50,896 nt of DNA from Candidatus Kapaibacterium sp. (GCA_018883125.1 VEQR01000014.1:1-50896), one strand, 5' to 3'; numbered from the stretch's first letter, positions 34,229 through 43,650 are shown. The notes: a model not told the origin generated them from the sequence alone. Numbers and translations are program-made.

Positions 34229-35698
34229 TCAGTAGTTGTCGATCTGCGCCCGTTGCAGGTGACCCGAGTAGTCCACGTAAACTGTCTTCCATTCCGTGAA
34301 GATGTCAAACACCGTCCAGCCCCCTTCACGGTGACCATTGCCGGTTCCCTTTATACCGCCAAACGGCATGTGCGCCTCGGCACCGATCGTCGGTGCGTTG
34401 ATGTAGGTGATCCCTGCCTCGATGTCTCGGATCGCAGCAAAGGCACGGTTAACGTCACGCGTGTAGATGCTTGATGAAAGGCCGTACTGACAGTTGTTGG
34501 CCATCGCTATGGCCTCATCGAATGAGCGTGCCTTGGCGATACTCAGGACCGGGCCGAAGATCTCTTCCTGAAAGATGCGGTGATGGGGCTGAACATTCGT
34601 AAAGATCGTTGGCTTGACGAAGTATCCCTTTGACTTGTCTGCTTCGACATCACGCTCTCCACCAGCAACGCACGTTGCCTCACTTTTGCCGATCTCGATA
34701 TAGGAGAGGATCTTGTCGAGCTGACGCTGGTTGATCACCGGACCAACTTCGGTGCCGTTTTTCCTTCCGTCACCCAAAACTAGTTTCGATGCTGCCGCCA
34801 CAAGTCGATCAACAAATGCATCATGAATCGCTTCGTGCAGGATGAGTCTGCTGGTGGCCGTACAACGCTGTCCAGTGGTGCCAAAGGCACCCCACAGAAC
34901 GCCGTTCAAGGCAAGATCTAGGTCTCCATCTTCCATGACGATCTGAGCGTTCTTGCCACCCATCTCCAGGGAGACCTTCTTGTTGAGTTCGCCGCATCGT
35001 GCAGCGATAGCCTTGCCGGTGGTGGTAGACCCGGTAAAACCGACAACACGTACGTCAGGGTGCTCAACAAGGGCCTGACCTGCTTCGGCATCGCCATGGA
35101 CAACGTTGAAGACGCCTTCCGGAAGACCTGCCTCGAGAAGGATCTCTGCGAAGATGTTGGCACTGTGCGGGGAATCATCGCTGGGCTTGAACACAACCGT
35201 GTTTCCGGCTGCAAGAGCAGGAAGGATCTTCCATGAAGGAACGGCGATCGGAAAATTCCATGCCGTGATGATGCCGCACACTCCGATCGGCATGCGGAAG
35301 GACATGTTCATTTTGTTGGACATTTCCGAAGGGGCGGTGTAGCCAAAGAGACGTCGTGTTTCGGTGGCCGCATAGTACGCCGTGTCGATGGCTTCCTGAA
35401 TGTCACCCTTTGTTTCGGTAACTGTTTTACCCATCTCACGAGTCATGATCTCTGCAAGCTCGTCTTTACGACGAGTGAAGATGTCACCAGCCCGACGCAG
35501 GATATCACCACGCTTCGGTGCTGGCACCAGGCGCCATGCCGCAAAGGCCTTCGCGGCGGCAGAAACCGCAGCGTTCACATCCTCAGCCGATGAACGGGGG
35601 AATGCGCCGATGACGTCGGTTGCATCAGCCGGATTGAGATTGTCGAAGGTGCGTCCGGTTTCGGATGGCAGCCAGGTGTTGTTGATGAAGTTGTTCAT
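34229..35698 (-). CDS. NAD(P)-dependent aldehyde dehydrogenase
   Basis: A 489-residue cytoplasmic aldehyde dehydrogenase oxidising an aldehyde to its acid. NAD-binding features are [14 protein letters not shown] and [12 protein letters not shown], the general base is the Glu in SLEMGGKN, and the nucleophile is the Cys in [12 protein letters not shown]. The later EEIFGPVL and the C-terminal [20 protein letters not shown] and [12 protein letters not shown] segments are close to the semialdehyde-dehydrogenase-like branch of the family, so a semialdehyde substrate is plausible but unproven. The ATG at 35698 is preceded directly by a heptamer repeat and lacks a ribosome-binding site. It may be transcribed with def and the HAD gene upstream, about 80 bases away. 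Confidence 0.92.
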   Translation of the reverse strand: MNNFINNTWLPSETGRTFDNLNPADATDVIGAFPRSSAEDVNAAVSAAAKAFAAWRLVPAPKRGDILRRAGDIFTRRKDELAEIMTREMGKTVTETKGDIQEAIDTAYYAATETRRLFGYTAPSEMSNKMNMSFRMPIGVCGIITAWNFPIAVPSWKILPALAAGNTVVFKPSDDSPHSANIFAEILLEAGLPEGVFNVVHGDAEAGQALVEHPDVRVVGFTGSTTTGKAIAARCGELNKKVSLEMGGKNAQIVMEDGDLDLALNGVLWGAFGTTGQRCTATSRLILHEAIHDAFVDRLVAAASKLVLGDGRKNGTEVGPVINQRQLDKILSYIEIGKSEATCVAGGERDVEADKSKGYFVKPTIFTNVQPHHRIFQEEIFGPVLSIAKARSFDEAIAMANNCQYGLSSSIYTRDVNRAFAAIRDIEAGITYINAPTIGAEAHMPFGGIKGTGNGHREGGWTVFDIFTEWKTVYVDYSGHLQRAQIDNY

Positions 35699-35700
35699 TC

Positions 35701-35746
35701 AGGTTTTGGGTTTTAGGTTTTGGGTTCTGGGTTTTAGGTTTTGGGT
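35701..35746. repeat. Telomere-like heptamer tandem repeat, (A/G)GGTTTT
   Basis: Forty-six bases made of six full 7-base units and a partial one on the plus strand: AGGTTTT, GGGTTTT, AGGTTTT, GGGTTCT, GGGTTTT, AGGTTTT, then GGGT. The plus strand has eight runs of two or three G separated by four or five bases, so a G-quadruplex is possible. It lies two bases upstream of the aldehyde dehydrogenase ATG, occupying the place where a ribosome-binding site would be expected; the mRNA would read repeated CCC/CCT-AAAA units. Confidence 0.9.
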
Positions 35747-35779
35747 GCAATCGTCGCACGTCCTTCTGGATGCTGTAGG

Positions 35780-36328
35780 TTACTCGGACTGGGGGAATGT
35801 TGGATAGTCGGCTTCGAACTGGCCTCGGGCGATCTTCTTCAGTTTTCCGCTGCCGAGAGTGCGCCGGATGGGGGAGAGCCGTTCAAAGAAGTAAATCCCG
35901 TTAAGGTGATCGATCTCGTGCTGCATGACGCGTGCAACGAGGCCGTCGGCTTCCATCACGCGCTCGGTCATTGACGCATCGAGATACCGAACCTGGATTG
36001 CACTAGGGCGAATGACCGTGTCGCGGTAATCAGGAAGTGAGAGGCATCCTTCTTCAAACTCTTCCTCATCGTCGGAAAATGCCTCGATCACCGGATTGAT
36101 CAAAACGATCTGACCTGGATCTTCGCCCTCGTCACGATCCGAGATATCAATAACGGTGAGGGAAAGCCCCTTTCCCACCTGATTGGCGGCAAGACCAATA
36201 CCGTTGGCCTTGTACATCGTTTCAAACATGTCGCGGATAAGATCCCGCAGCTCGTCGGACATGTCGTCAATCTGAGCCGTACGCTGCTTCAGGACGGGGT
36301 GATTGTAGGTATAGACCGGCAGGATCAT
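35780..36328 (-). CDS. def: Peptide deformylase
   Basis: A 182-residue metalloenzyme that removes the N-formyl group from new proteins. All three motifs are intact: GIGLAANQV (residues 43-51), EGCLSLP (93-99, metal ligand Cys95) and QHEIDH (136-141, ligands His137 and His141, catalytic Glu138). The length is typical for type I enzymes. The start overlaps the HAD gene's stop as ATGA, so the two are co-translated. About 80 bases including the heptamer repeat separate it from the downstream aldehyde dehydrogenase gene. Confidence 0.97.
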   Translation of the reverse strand: MILPVYTYNHPVLKQRTAQIDDMSDELRDLIRDMFETMYKANGIGLAANQVGKGLSLTVIDISDRDEGEDPGQIVLINPVIEAFSDDEEEFEEGCLSLPDYRDTVIRPSAIQVRYLDASMTERVMEADGLVARVMQHEIDHLNGIYFFERLSPIRRTLGSGKLKKIARGQFEADYPTFPQSE

Positions 36329-36996
36329 GCGACGATATCGAGTAGTTGTTTAATGTCGTCCAGGATGAAGTCCACATCCGTCAGGTCTTGGTTGCCGAAT
36401 GAATCTCCGTATTTGGCAAAGGCGGTTCTCATACCAACGTTCTTCGCTCCCCGCATGTCGCGCTCTGTCCAGTCGCCAACCATGATGGCATGCTCGGCAT
36501 CGACCTCCAGCCGCCGAAGGACGGTCTTAAATGGCAAGGGGCTTGGCTTGCGCTCACCTGTATCGTCGAAGGTTACCACCACGTCGAAAAAATGATGGTA
36601 GTTGATGAAGCACAAACGGAGCCACGCCTCCCGCGTGGGAGCATCGCTAAGGATTCCCAGCTTGATACCCATGCGATTCAGCTGCATGAGCGTCGCTGTT
36701 ACGTGTGGATATGGCTTCAGGGCGGCTTCACGAGCCCGACGGTAGGCAATGATGCCGGCCGAGATGATGCGCGGATCGACAAATCCGAGAACGTCCGTCA
36801 GGAGCCGATCAAAGACCTGCTGGTACTCAATGCCAAGCTCCTGATAGATCTTGTCTATGTGGGATTTAACCTGGTCATGGGTAAGGTTCAAACCGGCATC
36901 CATCATCGCAGCGATTGCTGCGTCAACGGCCTGCCGTTTCATGCCCATAAAATCGACAAGCGTGTTGTCGAGGTCGAATACAACGGCTTTTATCAT
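36325..36996 (-). CDS. HAD-superfamily phosphatase-like hydrolase
   Basis: A 223-residue haloacid dehalogenase-superfamily protein. Motif I is VVFDLDNTLVD with the nucleophile Asp8 and the general acid Asp10, motif II the Ser in GILSDAP, motif III the Lys in GERKPSPLPF, and motif IV VGDWTERDMRGA. A helical cap follows motif I. It would hydrolyse a small phosphate ester; the substrate cannot be told. The ATG at 36996 is chosen because motif I begins there and a consensus -7 box ends four bases upstream; the ATG at 37029 would place the promoter inside the gene. It leads the def transcript. Confidence 0.88.
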   Translation of the reverse strand: MIKAVVFDLDNTLVDFMGMKRQAVDAAIAAMMDAGLNLTHDQVKSHIDKIYQELGIEYQQVFDRLLTDVLGFVDPRIISAGIIAYRRAREAALKPYPHVTATLMQLNRMGIKLGILSDAPTREAWLRLCFINYHHFFDVVVTFDDTGERKPSPLPFKTVLRRLEVDAEHAIMVGDWTERDMRGAKNVGMRTAFAKYGDSFGNQDLTDVDFILDDIKQLLDIVA

Positions 36997-37000
36997 GATG

Positions 37001-37008
37001 CAAAGATA
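37001..37008 (-). promoter_or_regulatory. Consensus -7 box exactly four bases before the HAD ATG
   Basis: On the minus strand TATCTTTG, a perfect match to TAnnTTTG, is followed by CATC and the ATG at 36996. A Bacteroidota -7 element normally ends about four bases before the transcription start, so the mRNA should begin at or near the A of ATG. No clear -33 box and no ribosome-binding site are present. Confidence 0.55.
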
Positions 37009-37103
37009 GCCACCAGGCATCATCACCACCGGATTGGGGGCAATCGCAAAGTGGCCGTATTTTACTGTTCAAGAATTGATCCGTCTCACGAAAACACACT
37101 ACC

Positions 37104-37556
37104 ATGTCACTGACCGAAACCATCAACGAGCAGCTGAAAACTGCCATGAAGTCTGGCGATAAACTCCGTCTCGAGACGTTGCGTTCGCTGCGGGCCGGAA
37201 TTCTTGAATTTGAAAAGAGCGGGGTTGACCGTGCGATGACTCCGGACGACGAGTTCAAGATTCTGAACTCGGCCGCTAAGAAGCGCAAAGACGCCATCGA
37301 GCAGTATGAAGCCGTTGGCCGCACCGACGCGGCCGAGCAGGAACGTTCCGAACTGGCCATCATCATGGAGTTCCTGCCCGAGCAGATGTCTCGCGAAGAG
37401 ATCGATGCTGCCGTTGCTGATATTGCCCGCCAAGTCGGTGCTTCGCAGCAAAGTGATTTCGGCAAGCTTATGGGGGCGGCAACAAAGGCCCTCAAGGGTA
37501 AGGCCGATGGAGGCGCAATTCAACAGGCTGCAAAGGCTCTTCTGAGTGGCAGCTGA
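37104..37556 (+). CDS. GatB/YqeY domain protein
   Basis: A 150-residue cytoplasmic protein of the YqeY family, which shares the helical tail domain of the GatB subunit of tRNA amidotransferase. Characteristic features are LRLETLRSLRAGILEFEKSG, ILNSAAKKRKDAIEQYEAVGR, EFLPEQMSREEI and the C-terminal DFGKLMGAATKALKGKADG. It probably binds tRNA; the exact role is unknown. A weak promoter-like pair (TTG, 21 bases, TATTTTAC) lies upstream. The 3' end overlaps the mutS2 start by 11 bases. Confidence 0.93.
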   Translation: MSLTETINEQLKTAMKSGDKLRLETLRSLRAGILEFEKSGVDRAMTPDDEFKILNSAAKKRKDAIEQYEAVGRTDAAEQERSELAIIMEFLPEQMSREEIDAAVADIARQVGASQQSDFGKLMGAATKALKGKADGGAIQQAAKALLSGS

Positions 37557-39933
37557 ACCCTTGAAAGGGGGCGAGCAGCTCCTGCTTGACCAGTCTCTGG
37601 GCGAGCTGGACTTTTCGCGCATCCTCGACACCATTGCCCGTCGATGCATGACCACGACCGGATCTGAGGCCGTGCGCAGACTCGTACCTCAGTCGACATC
37701 TGAAGCCCTTCGGGACGAACTCGAATGCGTTGACGAATGTCTGCGACTATTGCTCTCAAGTGATACGATACCACTTGAGCGATTCGAAGATGTTCGTCAC
37801 CTTGTTGCACGGTGCCGTATCGAGGGCAATTTCATCAGCGCTCCGGATATGCTTAACGTTCTGGAGGCACTGCAGACATCCCGCCACCTAAAAGTGTTTT
37901 TTCGCGATCGGCAGGCGGGTTGTCCAAACGTTTATGCGCTATGCGAGCCCCTTGTCGATGATCGGTTTCTTGAAAAGCATATCACGGATGCTATCGATGA
38001 CACCGGCATGGTTAGGGACACGGCAAGCAGGGAACTGCATTCTATCCGCCGGGAAATCCACGACCTGAGTGCGCGCCTGCGGCTGAGGCTTCAGCGTATC
38101 CTCAAGAAGTTTGGCGAAGAAGACGTCCTGCAGGATGAGTTCATCACCCAGCGGGAGGGACGCTTTGTTCTTCCGCTTCGCGTTGAGAGCAAGCGAGCTG
38201 TGGACGGTATCATCCACGGGGTATCTCAGTCGGGCCAAACGGTTTTCATGGAACCGGCCGAAACCTACGACATGAACAACGAGCTGGCCATTCTCAGGGG
38301 TCGGGAGCAGCGAGAGATCATCAAGATCCTCACGGTCTTGTCGGCAGAGATCGGAACAGTGGCTGACTCTATCCTTGCCGCCGTGGAGATCCTCACCCGT
38401 ATCGATACCATCATCGCTCGTGCAGGGTTCGCAGCAGAGTATGGCGGAATCAAGCCGGTGATCGTAGATGACAATGAGATCGAGATGGTGAATGTGCGTC
38501 ACCCACTGCTGGCCATCCAGATGCGGGGGACGCCTCAGTCGGTGATTCCACTGAGCGTACGATTCAATGATTCTTCCCGCGGCATTCTGATCTCCGGCCC
38601 CAATGCGGGTGGCAAGACTGTTGCTATGAAGACCATCGGACTTTCGCTGGTGATGTCCATGAGCGGCATCTTCCCCCTCGGGATGTGTTCTCTGCGTCCG
38701 AGGCGTGTTATGACGGCCATCGGAGATCATCAGAGTATCGAGTCGAATCTATCGACCTTTTCTTCACAGATCATACGTCTGCGTGACGTGCTAAGCTATT
38801 GCGACCGAGATGCCATCGTCCTGATCGACGAGATCTGTGCCGGTACGGATCCTGCGGAAGGGGGCGCTCTGGCCGCCGGAATTCTCGATTCACTTCTTGA
38901 ACGTCAGGCTTGCTTCGTTGTCACCACTCACCAATCATCACTGAAGCAGTACGCGCTTACCCGTCCGGCAATCACCAATGCCTCATTGGAGTTTGATGAT
39001 GCGAAGCTTCAGCCAACGTTTTCTTTTCTGTACGGCGTTCCCGGTAATTCGTACGCCTTCGTACTTGCTTCGTCCGTCGGCCTTCCCGACGTGGTCATCG
39101 AGCGGGCACGGGGCTATCTCGGCGAACGTCATTCGGAACTCGAAGCCAGTATCAATGCTATTCAGCAATTCCGAACCGAAGCCGAACGAACACGCAATGC
39201 CGCGGCGGCAGATTATGAGGCAGCTCGACGAATGCGGCAGGATGCCGAAGAACGACTTGCCGAAGTCCGCAAGCGTCGAAGCAGTGTTGTCGGAGATGCC
39301 CAGCGAGAAGCAGAGGACATTCTCCGTAAAGCCAATGCCCTTGTTGAGAACACGATCCGTGAGATTCGCGAGCAGCAGCGCGCGGTATCAGAGGTCAAGA
39401 CAGACTTCGAACAGCAGCGTCGCGAGATCCTATCAGCAGCTGATGAAACGGTAAGCCGCGAAGCTCCCACGTCATCGGTGTCTGTCGGTGCAAATGTCAT
39501 CATCACCGGCACGTCAACTCGAGGAACCGTGATCGCCATTGATCAGAAGGGGACAACGGTCACGTTGGAGGCCAACGGCATTCGGTTCAACGTGCCACTT
39601 TCCAGCATATCGCAGGATACCGGGCACACGAAGATTGAGCAACGCAGAGAGCGTCGCCAAAGCTCACCGGTGGAGTTTCTCAAGCTCGACGCATCAACCA
39701 ATCTGGACATGCGTGGGATGAGGGTAGATGAAGGACTGCGGGCACTGGAGAACTTTATCAATGATGCCATCCTCGGAACGATGTCTCACGCAACGATCAT
39801 TCATGGCAAGGGAACGGGAGCGATGCGCAAGGCTGTCCACGAGTATCTGAGTGAGCATCCGCACATCTCATCGTTCCGAATCGGCACCATTCACGAAGGG
39901 GGCGATGGCATCACAATTGTTGAATTCCGATGA
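37546..39933 (+). CDS. mutS2: MutS2-family ATPase with Smr nuclease domain
   Basis: A 795-residue MutS2 protein. It has the clamp and lever helical region (about residues 1-330), the MutS ATPase core with Walker A GPNAGGKT near residue 351 and Walker B-type VLIDEICAGTDP near 430, a long coiled coil (about 520-640), a KOW-like strand region (VGANVIITGTSTRGTVIAI) and a C-terminal Smr domain (about 718-795) with LDMRGMRVDEGL and IIHGKGTGAMRKAV. The family acts in recombination control and in rescue of collided ribosomes. The start is GTG, with AAAGG about 9 bases upstream, inside yqeY. All catalytic motifs look intact. Confidence 0.95.
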   Translation: MAAEPLKGGEQLLLDQSLGELDFSRILDTIARRCMTTTGSEAVRRLVPQSTSEALRDELECVDECLRLLLSSDTIPLERFEDVRHLVARCRIEGNFISAPDMLNVLEALQTSRHLKVFFRDRQAGCPNVYALCEPLVDDRFLEKHITDAIDDTGMVRDTASRELHSIRREIHDLSARLRLRLQRILKKFGEEDVLQDEFITQREGRFVLPLRVESKRAVDGIIHGVSQSGQTVFMEPAETYDMNNELAILRGREQREIIKILTVLSAEIGTVADSILAAVEILTRIDTIIARAGFAAEYGGIKPVIVDDNEIEMVNVRHPLLAIQMRGTPQSVIPLSVRFNDSSRGILISGPNAGGKTVAMKTIGLSLVMSMSGIFPLGMCSLRPRRVMTAIGDHQSIESNLSTFSSQIIRLRDVLSYCDRDAIVLIDEICAGTDPAEGGALAAGILDSLLERQACFVVTTHQSSLKQYALTRPAITNASLEFDDAKLQPTFSFLYGVPGNSYAFVLASSVGLPDVVIERARGYLGERHSELEASINAIQQFRTEAERTRNAAAADYEAARRMRQDAEERLAEVRKRRSSVVGDAQREAEDILRKANALVENTIREIREQQRAVSEVKTDFEQQRREILSAADETVSREAPTSSVSVGANVIITGTSTRGTVIAIDQKGTTVTLEANGIRFNVPLSSISQDTGHTKIEQRRERRQSSPVEFLKLDASTNLDMRGMRVDEGLRALENFINDAILGTMSHATIIHGKGTGAMRKAVHEYLSEHPHISSFRIGTIHEGGDGITIVEFR

Positions 39934-39959
39934 CCACCCGGCGTGGCTGACGTAAACGT

Positions 39960-39967
39960 TATCTTTG
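39960..39967 (+). promoter_or_regulatory. Consensus -7 box exactly four bases before the biotin carboxylase ATG
   Basis: TATCTTTG, a perfect TAnnTTTG match, then CCAC, then the ATG at 39972. The spacing is identical to that of the HAD gene. There is no ribosome-binding site, and the predicted transcription start coincides with the start codon. No convincing -33 box is seen. Confidence 0.55.
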
Positions 39968-39971
39968 CCAC

Positions 39972-41414
39972 ATGTTCAAACGCGTTCTGATTGCAAATCG
40001 CGGAGAGATCGCACTTCGTGTGATGCGAACCTGCCGTCGGCTCGGTATCGAAACAGTTGCGATCTACTCGGATGCTGATGTCAGCTCACCACACGTGAGC
40101 GAAGCAGATCACGCCATCGGTATCGGTGGGTTTACCCCACGTGAGTCATACCTCGTAGTCGATAAGGTCCTTGATGCCGCCCGCAGATCGGGTGCCGATG
40201 CAATTCATCCCGGATATGGTTTTCTGAGTGAAAATGCCGACTTCGCTCATGCCGTGGCTGAAATGGGATTGACATTCATCGGGCCTTCACCAGAGGCGAT
40301 CGCCATGCTAGGTGATAAAACAGCTGCGCGCGATCTGGCCATTCGGTCGGATGTACCGATCTCTCCCGGTAGTGATGGGGCTGTAGCAACATTCGACGAG
40401 GCCCGGGCTGTAGTTGAGCGCATTGGCTTTCCGGTCATCATCAAGGCTGCGGCCGGTGGTGGCGGTAAGGGGATGCGAATCGTCGAGGAGCAGAAGGACA
40501 TCGAAACGGCCTTTCGAGCTGCACAGAACGAAGCACTTGCGTCGTTCAATGACGAGCGGGTGTTCATCGAACGCTACATTGTTCAGCCTCGTCATATTGA
40601 GATCCAAATCCTGGCTGATCATCACGGAACAGTGCTCTATTTCCCGGAACGCGAGTGTTCCGTGCAGCGTCGACACCAAAAAGTCATCGAAGAGTCTCCG
40701 TCAACAGCAGTAACTCCGGCGATACGCCGGGCCATGGGGGAGGCGGCTGCACGACTTGTAACGGCATCCAACTACACCAATGCCGGAACACTTGAGTTTC
40801 TTCTCGACGCCAGCGGTGAATTCTATTTCATGGAAGTCAACACGCGTCTGCAGGTTGAGCACCCGGTGACGGAGATGATCAGCGGTGTGGACTTTGTTGA
40901 GCAACAACTGCTCATCGCCTTTGGCCAGCCCCTTGCCATGTCTCAGCAGGATATCGCCGAGCCCAAGGGGGCAGCAATTGAATGTCGAGTCTGTGCCGAA
41001 GACGTTTTCAACGAGTTTCTCCCAGACACCGGTGTGGTCTCGTTCATGCAGCTCCCCTCTGGTGATGGCATACGAAACGATACCGCCTTGTATGAGGGCT
41101 ACGAGGTTAGCGTTCATTACGACCCGATGGTTGCCAAACTTATCGTTCACGCTCCTACACGTCAGGAGTGCATCGAACGGACAATCGCCGCACTGGACGA
41201 CTATCACATTGTCGGCTTCAAGACAACAATTCCTTTTTGCCGACTCGTCCTCGACTCGGAGCCTTTCCGCACCGGTGCCTACAGCACGTTCTACGTAAAG
41301 GAACACTGGCCAATCGATCATGGTGATGAATTTCTCTCCATGCTCTCGCTTGTTTCAGCCGCCGGTTTCTCGGCAGAAGACGACAGACGTTCTCCCATGA
41401 ACCATAATGACTGA
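39972..41414 (+). CDS. accC: Biotin carboxylase subunit of an acyl-CoA carboxylase
   Basis: A 480-residue ATP-grasp enzyme that carboxylates biotin on a carrier protein. Features: N-terminal VLIANRGEIALRVMRTCR, HPGYGFLSENADFA near residue 79, ATP-binding KAAAGGGGKGMRIV (about 156-169), ECSVQRRHQKVIEE and the MEVNTRLQVEHPVTE active-site block. The length and C-terminal part match stand-alone AccC-like or propionyl-CoA carboxylase A subunits; there is no biotin-carrier domain. The carrier (accB) and carboxyltransferase genes are not adjacent, so whether it serves acetyl-, propionyl-CoA or pyruvate carboxylation is open. The 3' end overlaps purL by 8 bases. Confidence 0.93.
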   Translation: MFKRVLIANRGEIALRVMRTCRRLGIETVAIYSDADVSSPHVSEADHAIGIGGFTPRESYLVVDKVLDAARRSGADAIHPGYGFLSENADFAHAVAEMGLTFIGPSPEAIAMLGDKTAARDLAIRSDVPISPGSDGAVATFDEARAVVERIGFPVIIKAAAGGGGKGMRIVEEQKDIETAFRAAQNEALASFNDERVFIERYIVQPRHIEIQILADHHGTVLYFPERECSVQRRHQKVIEESPSTAVTPAIRRAMGEAAARLVTASNYTNAGTLEFLLDASGEFYFMEVNTRLQVEHPVTEMISGVDFVEQQLLIAFGQPLAMSQQDIAEPKGAAIECRVCAEDVFNEFLPDTGVVSFMQLPSGDGIRNDTALYEGYEVSVHYDPMVAKLIVHAPTRQECIERTIAALDDYHIVGFKTTIPFCRLVLDSEPFRTGAYSTFYVKEHWPIDHGDEFLSMLSLVSAAGFSAEDDRRSPMNHND

Positions 41415-43644
41415 CATGACCCCACATAGCGAGATTGAAGTAACAGTCGAAACCGCACGCGAACTTGGACTCACTCCTGCGGAGTATGAGCGGATTTGTG
41501 GCGTCCTAGGACGCACCCCGTCATATACCGAGCTCGGTGTGTACTCGGTGATGTGGAGCGAGCACTGCTCCTACAAGAACTCGATTCTGCAGCTGAAGAC
41601 TCTACCGCGCACCGGAAGCCGAATGCTTGTGGCCGCTGGTGAGGAGAATGCCGGTGTTATCGACATCGGTGAAGGGTATGGCGTGGCATTCAAGATCGAG
41701 TCCCATAATCACCCCAGTGCCGTTGAGCCTTTTCAAGGTGCAGCCACCGGAGTTGGCGGTATTCTGCGCGACATCTTCACGATGGGGGCCCGTCCGATCG
41801 CTGCATTGAACTCGCTTCGGTTCGGAGAACCTGATACCGCGCGGACGAAGTATCTCGTCAAAGGGGTTGTCTCGGGAATTGGCCATTATGGTAATTGTTT
41901 TGGCGTGCCGACTGTTGCGGGAGAGATCTACTTCGATCGGTGCTACACAGACAATCCACTCGTCAACGCCATGGCCGTTGGTGTCCTGCGCTCTGATGGT
42001 ATGGCATCGGCAACAGCCAAAGGTCCTGGAAATCCGGTCTTTATCATGGGCTCGGGCACTGGACGTGACGGTATCCACGGGGCTTCACTGCTTGCATCAC
42101 GGGAGTTTGACGAAGAAACCGAAAACATGCGTCCGACGGTGCAGGTTGGCGATCCATTTGCAGAGAAGCTCCTACTTGAAGCATCCCTTGAGCTAATCGC
42201 TGCGGGAGTTGTGGTTGGGATGCAGGACATGGGCGCGGCAGGCATCTCGTGCTCAACGGCGGAAATGAGTGCCAAGGGCAACGTCGGTATGCGCATCGAT
42301 CTCGATAAGGTACCGCTTCGCGAGTCTGATATGTCGGCCTATGAAATCATGCTGTCGGAATCACAGGAACGCATGCTCGTGGTCATTGAACAGGGCTTGG
42401 AGCAACGTGCAGCAGCGATCTGTGCGAAGTGGGATGTCCCGTTTGTGCAGATTGGCCAGGTTACCGATGACGAACATGTAACCATTACTCGTCACGGTAC
42501 GCTTGTTGCACGAGTTCCGGCGCAGTCGCTGGTTCTGGGTGGCGAAGCACCCGTCTACGTGCGCGAACAGAAGCGTCCGGCCTACCTGGATGAGACGCAG
42601 AAGCCTGTTGACCACGGTCCGGTGATAGACGCCGAAGCGTTCGCGACAGTTCTCCCCAAGCTGCTTTCCTCGCCAACGATTGCCAGCAAGCGATGGGTGT
42701 ATGAGCAGTACGATTCGCAGGTCGGGGACAACTCCGTGATGCGCAGTGGAGGTGATGCCGCCGTTCTCCGTATCAAAGAACTTCCCGGCAAGGCCGTGGC
42801 TGTTACGACTGACTGTAATAGTCGTTATGTCTATCTCAATCCGTATCGCGGCGGCCTTATCGCTGTGGCTGAAGCGGCGCGTAATTGTGTGTGCGTTGGC
42901 GCTCTGCCGGTGGCAATCACAAACTGTCTCAACTTCGGAAATCCATACGATCCCGAAGTATACTATCAGTTCGCTGAAGCCATCCGTGGAATGGGGGACA
43001 TGTGCCGTGCACTTGATACGCCGGTAACGGGTGGCAATGTCTCGTTTCACAATGAATCGCAGAGTCATGCCGTATTCCCAACGCCAACGATCGGGATGCT
43101 CGGTCTTATCGATGACGTTTCGACCATCATTGGCAACAGTTTTACACAAGACGGACAGGTCGTTGCACTTCTCGGGTGGCATCGCAGCGAGCTTGGTGGA
43201 ACTGAGTATCAGAAGGTGATCCAAGGACGAATCACCGGAGACGCACCATGGATTGACATCAACGAAGAAGTCCGTCTGCAGCATGTGCTTCTCAATGCGA
43301 TCCGCTCAGGAACAGTCACCGCAGCCCACGACTGTGCTGAAGGTGGTGTGGCTGTTGCGCTTGCGGAGATGACCCTTGGTAAGGGGCTCGGAGCAACATT
43401 GAATTGGCCGTTCGACCGCACGGCGGCTGATCTGTTCGGCGAGGCGCAGAGCCGCGTGATCGTGACAATAGCGCCGGAGAACTACGACCAGTTTGTCGAG
43501 CAATGCCAGACCGATAATGTGCCGGTTCACCGCCTTGGCACGGTCGGTGGAGTTCACCTCGACCTATGGAATGGTTGCCACGTTTCTATTGATTCGATCC
43601 GCTCGGCCTATGAGGGTTCACTCCCTAGCATCATGGCCAGCTGA
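41407..43644 (+). CDS. purL: Phosphoribosylformylglycinamidine synthase subunit PurL
   Basis: A 745-residue small-type PurL, which needs PurS and PurQ as partners and converts FGAR to FGAM in purine synthesis. Features: SVMWSEHCSYKNS, VAFKIESHNHPSAVEPFQGAATG near residue 100, GGILRDIFTMGARPIA, MQDMGAAGISCS, and in the second half TGGNVSFHNES and HDCAEGGVAVALAE. The length is typical of the small form; purS and purQ are not adjacent. It overlaps the biotin carboxylase gene by 8 bases and ends 6 bases before the convergent permease gene. Confidence 0.97.
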   Translation: MTDMTPHSEIEVTVETARELGLTPAEYERICGVLGRTPSYTELGVYSVMWSEHCSYKNSILQLKTLPRTGSRMLVAAGEENAGVIDIGEGYGVAFKIESHNHPSAVEPFQGAATGVGGILRDIFTMGARPIAALNSLRFGEPDTARTKYLVKGVVSGIGHYGNCFGVPTVAGEIYFDRCYTDNPLVNAMAVGVLRSDGMASATAKGPGNPVFIMGSGTGRDGIHGASLLASREFDEETENMRPTVQVGDPFAEKLLLEASLELIAAGVVVGMQDMGAAGISCSTAEMSAKGNVGMRIDLDKVPLRESDMSAYEIMLSESQERMLVVIEQGLEQRAAAICAKWDVPFVQIGQVTDDEHVTITRHGTLVARVPAQSLVLGGEAPVYVREQKRPAYLDETQKPVDHGPVIDAEAFATVLPKLLSSPTIASKRWVYEQYDSQVGDNSVMRSGGDAAVLRIKELPGKAVAVTTDCNSRYVYLNPYRGGLIAVAEAARNCVCVGALPVAITNCLNFGNPYDPEVYYQFAEAIRGMGDMCRALDTPVTGGNVSFHNESQSHAVFPTPTIGMLGLIDDVSTIIGNSFTQDGQVVALLGWHRSELGGTEYQKVIQGRITGDAPWIDINEEVRLQHVLLNAIRSGTVTAAHDCAEGGVAVALAEMTLGKGLGATLNWPFDRTAADLFGEAQSRVIVTIAPENYDQFVEQCQTDNVPVHRLGTVGGVHLDLWNGCHVSIDSIRSAYEGSLPSIMAS

Positions 43645-43650
43645 ATTCGT

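Noticed and set aside
36490-37113. Plus-strand open frame of 207 codons
   Set aside because: Opposite the HAD gene with all four HAD motifs; also runs over its promoter and the yqeY start.
37939-38730. Minus-strand open frame of 263 codons
   Set aside because: Opposite the mutS2 core; His/Asp/Gln-rich shadow of the real frame.
42361-43284. Minus-strand open frame of 307 codons
   Set aside because: Opposite purL, whose motifs are continuous in the plus strand; no family resemblance in the antisense product.
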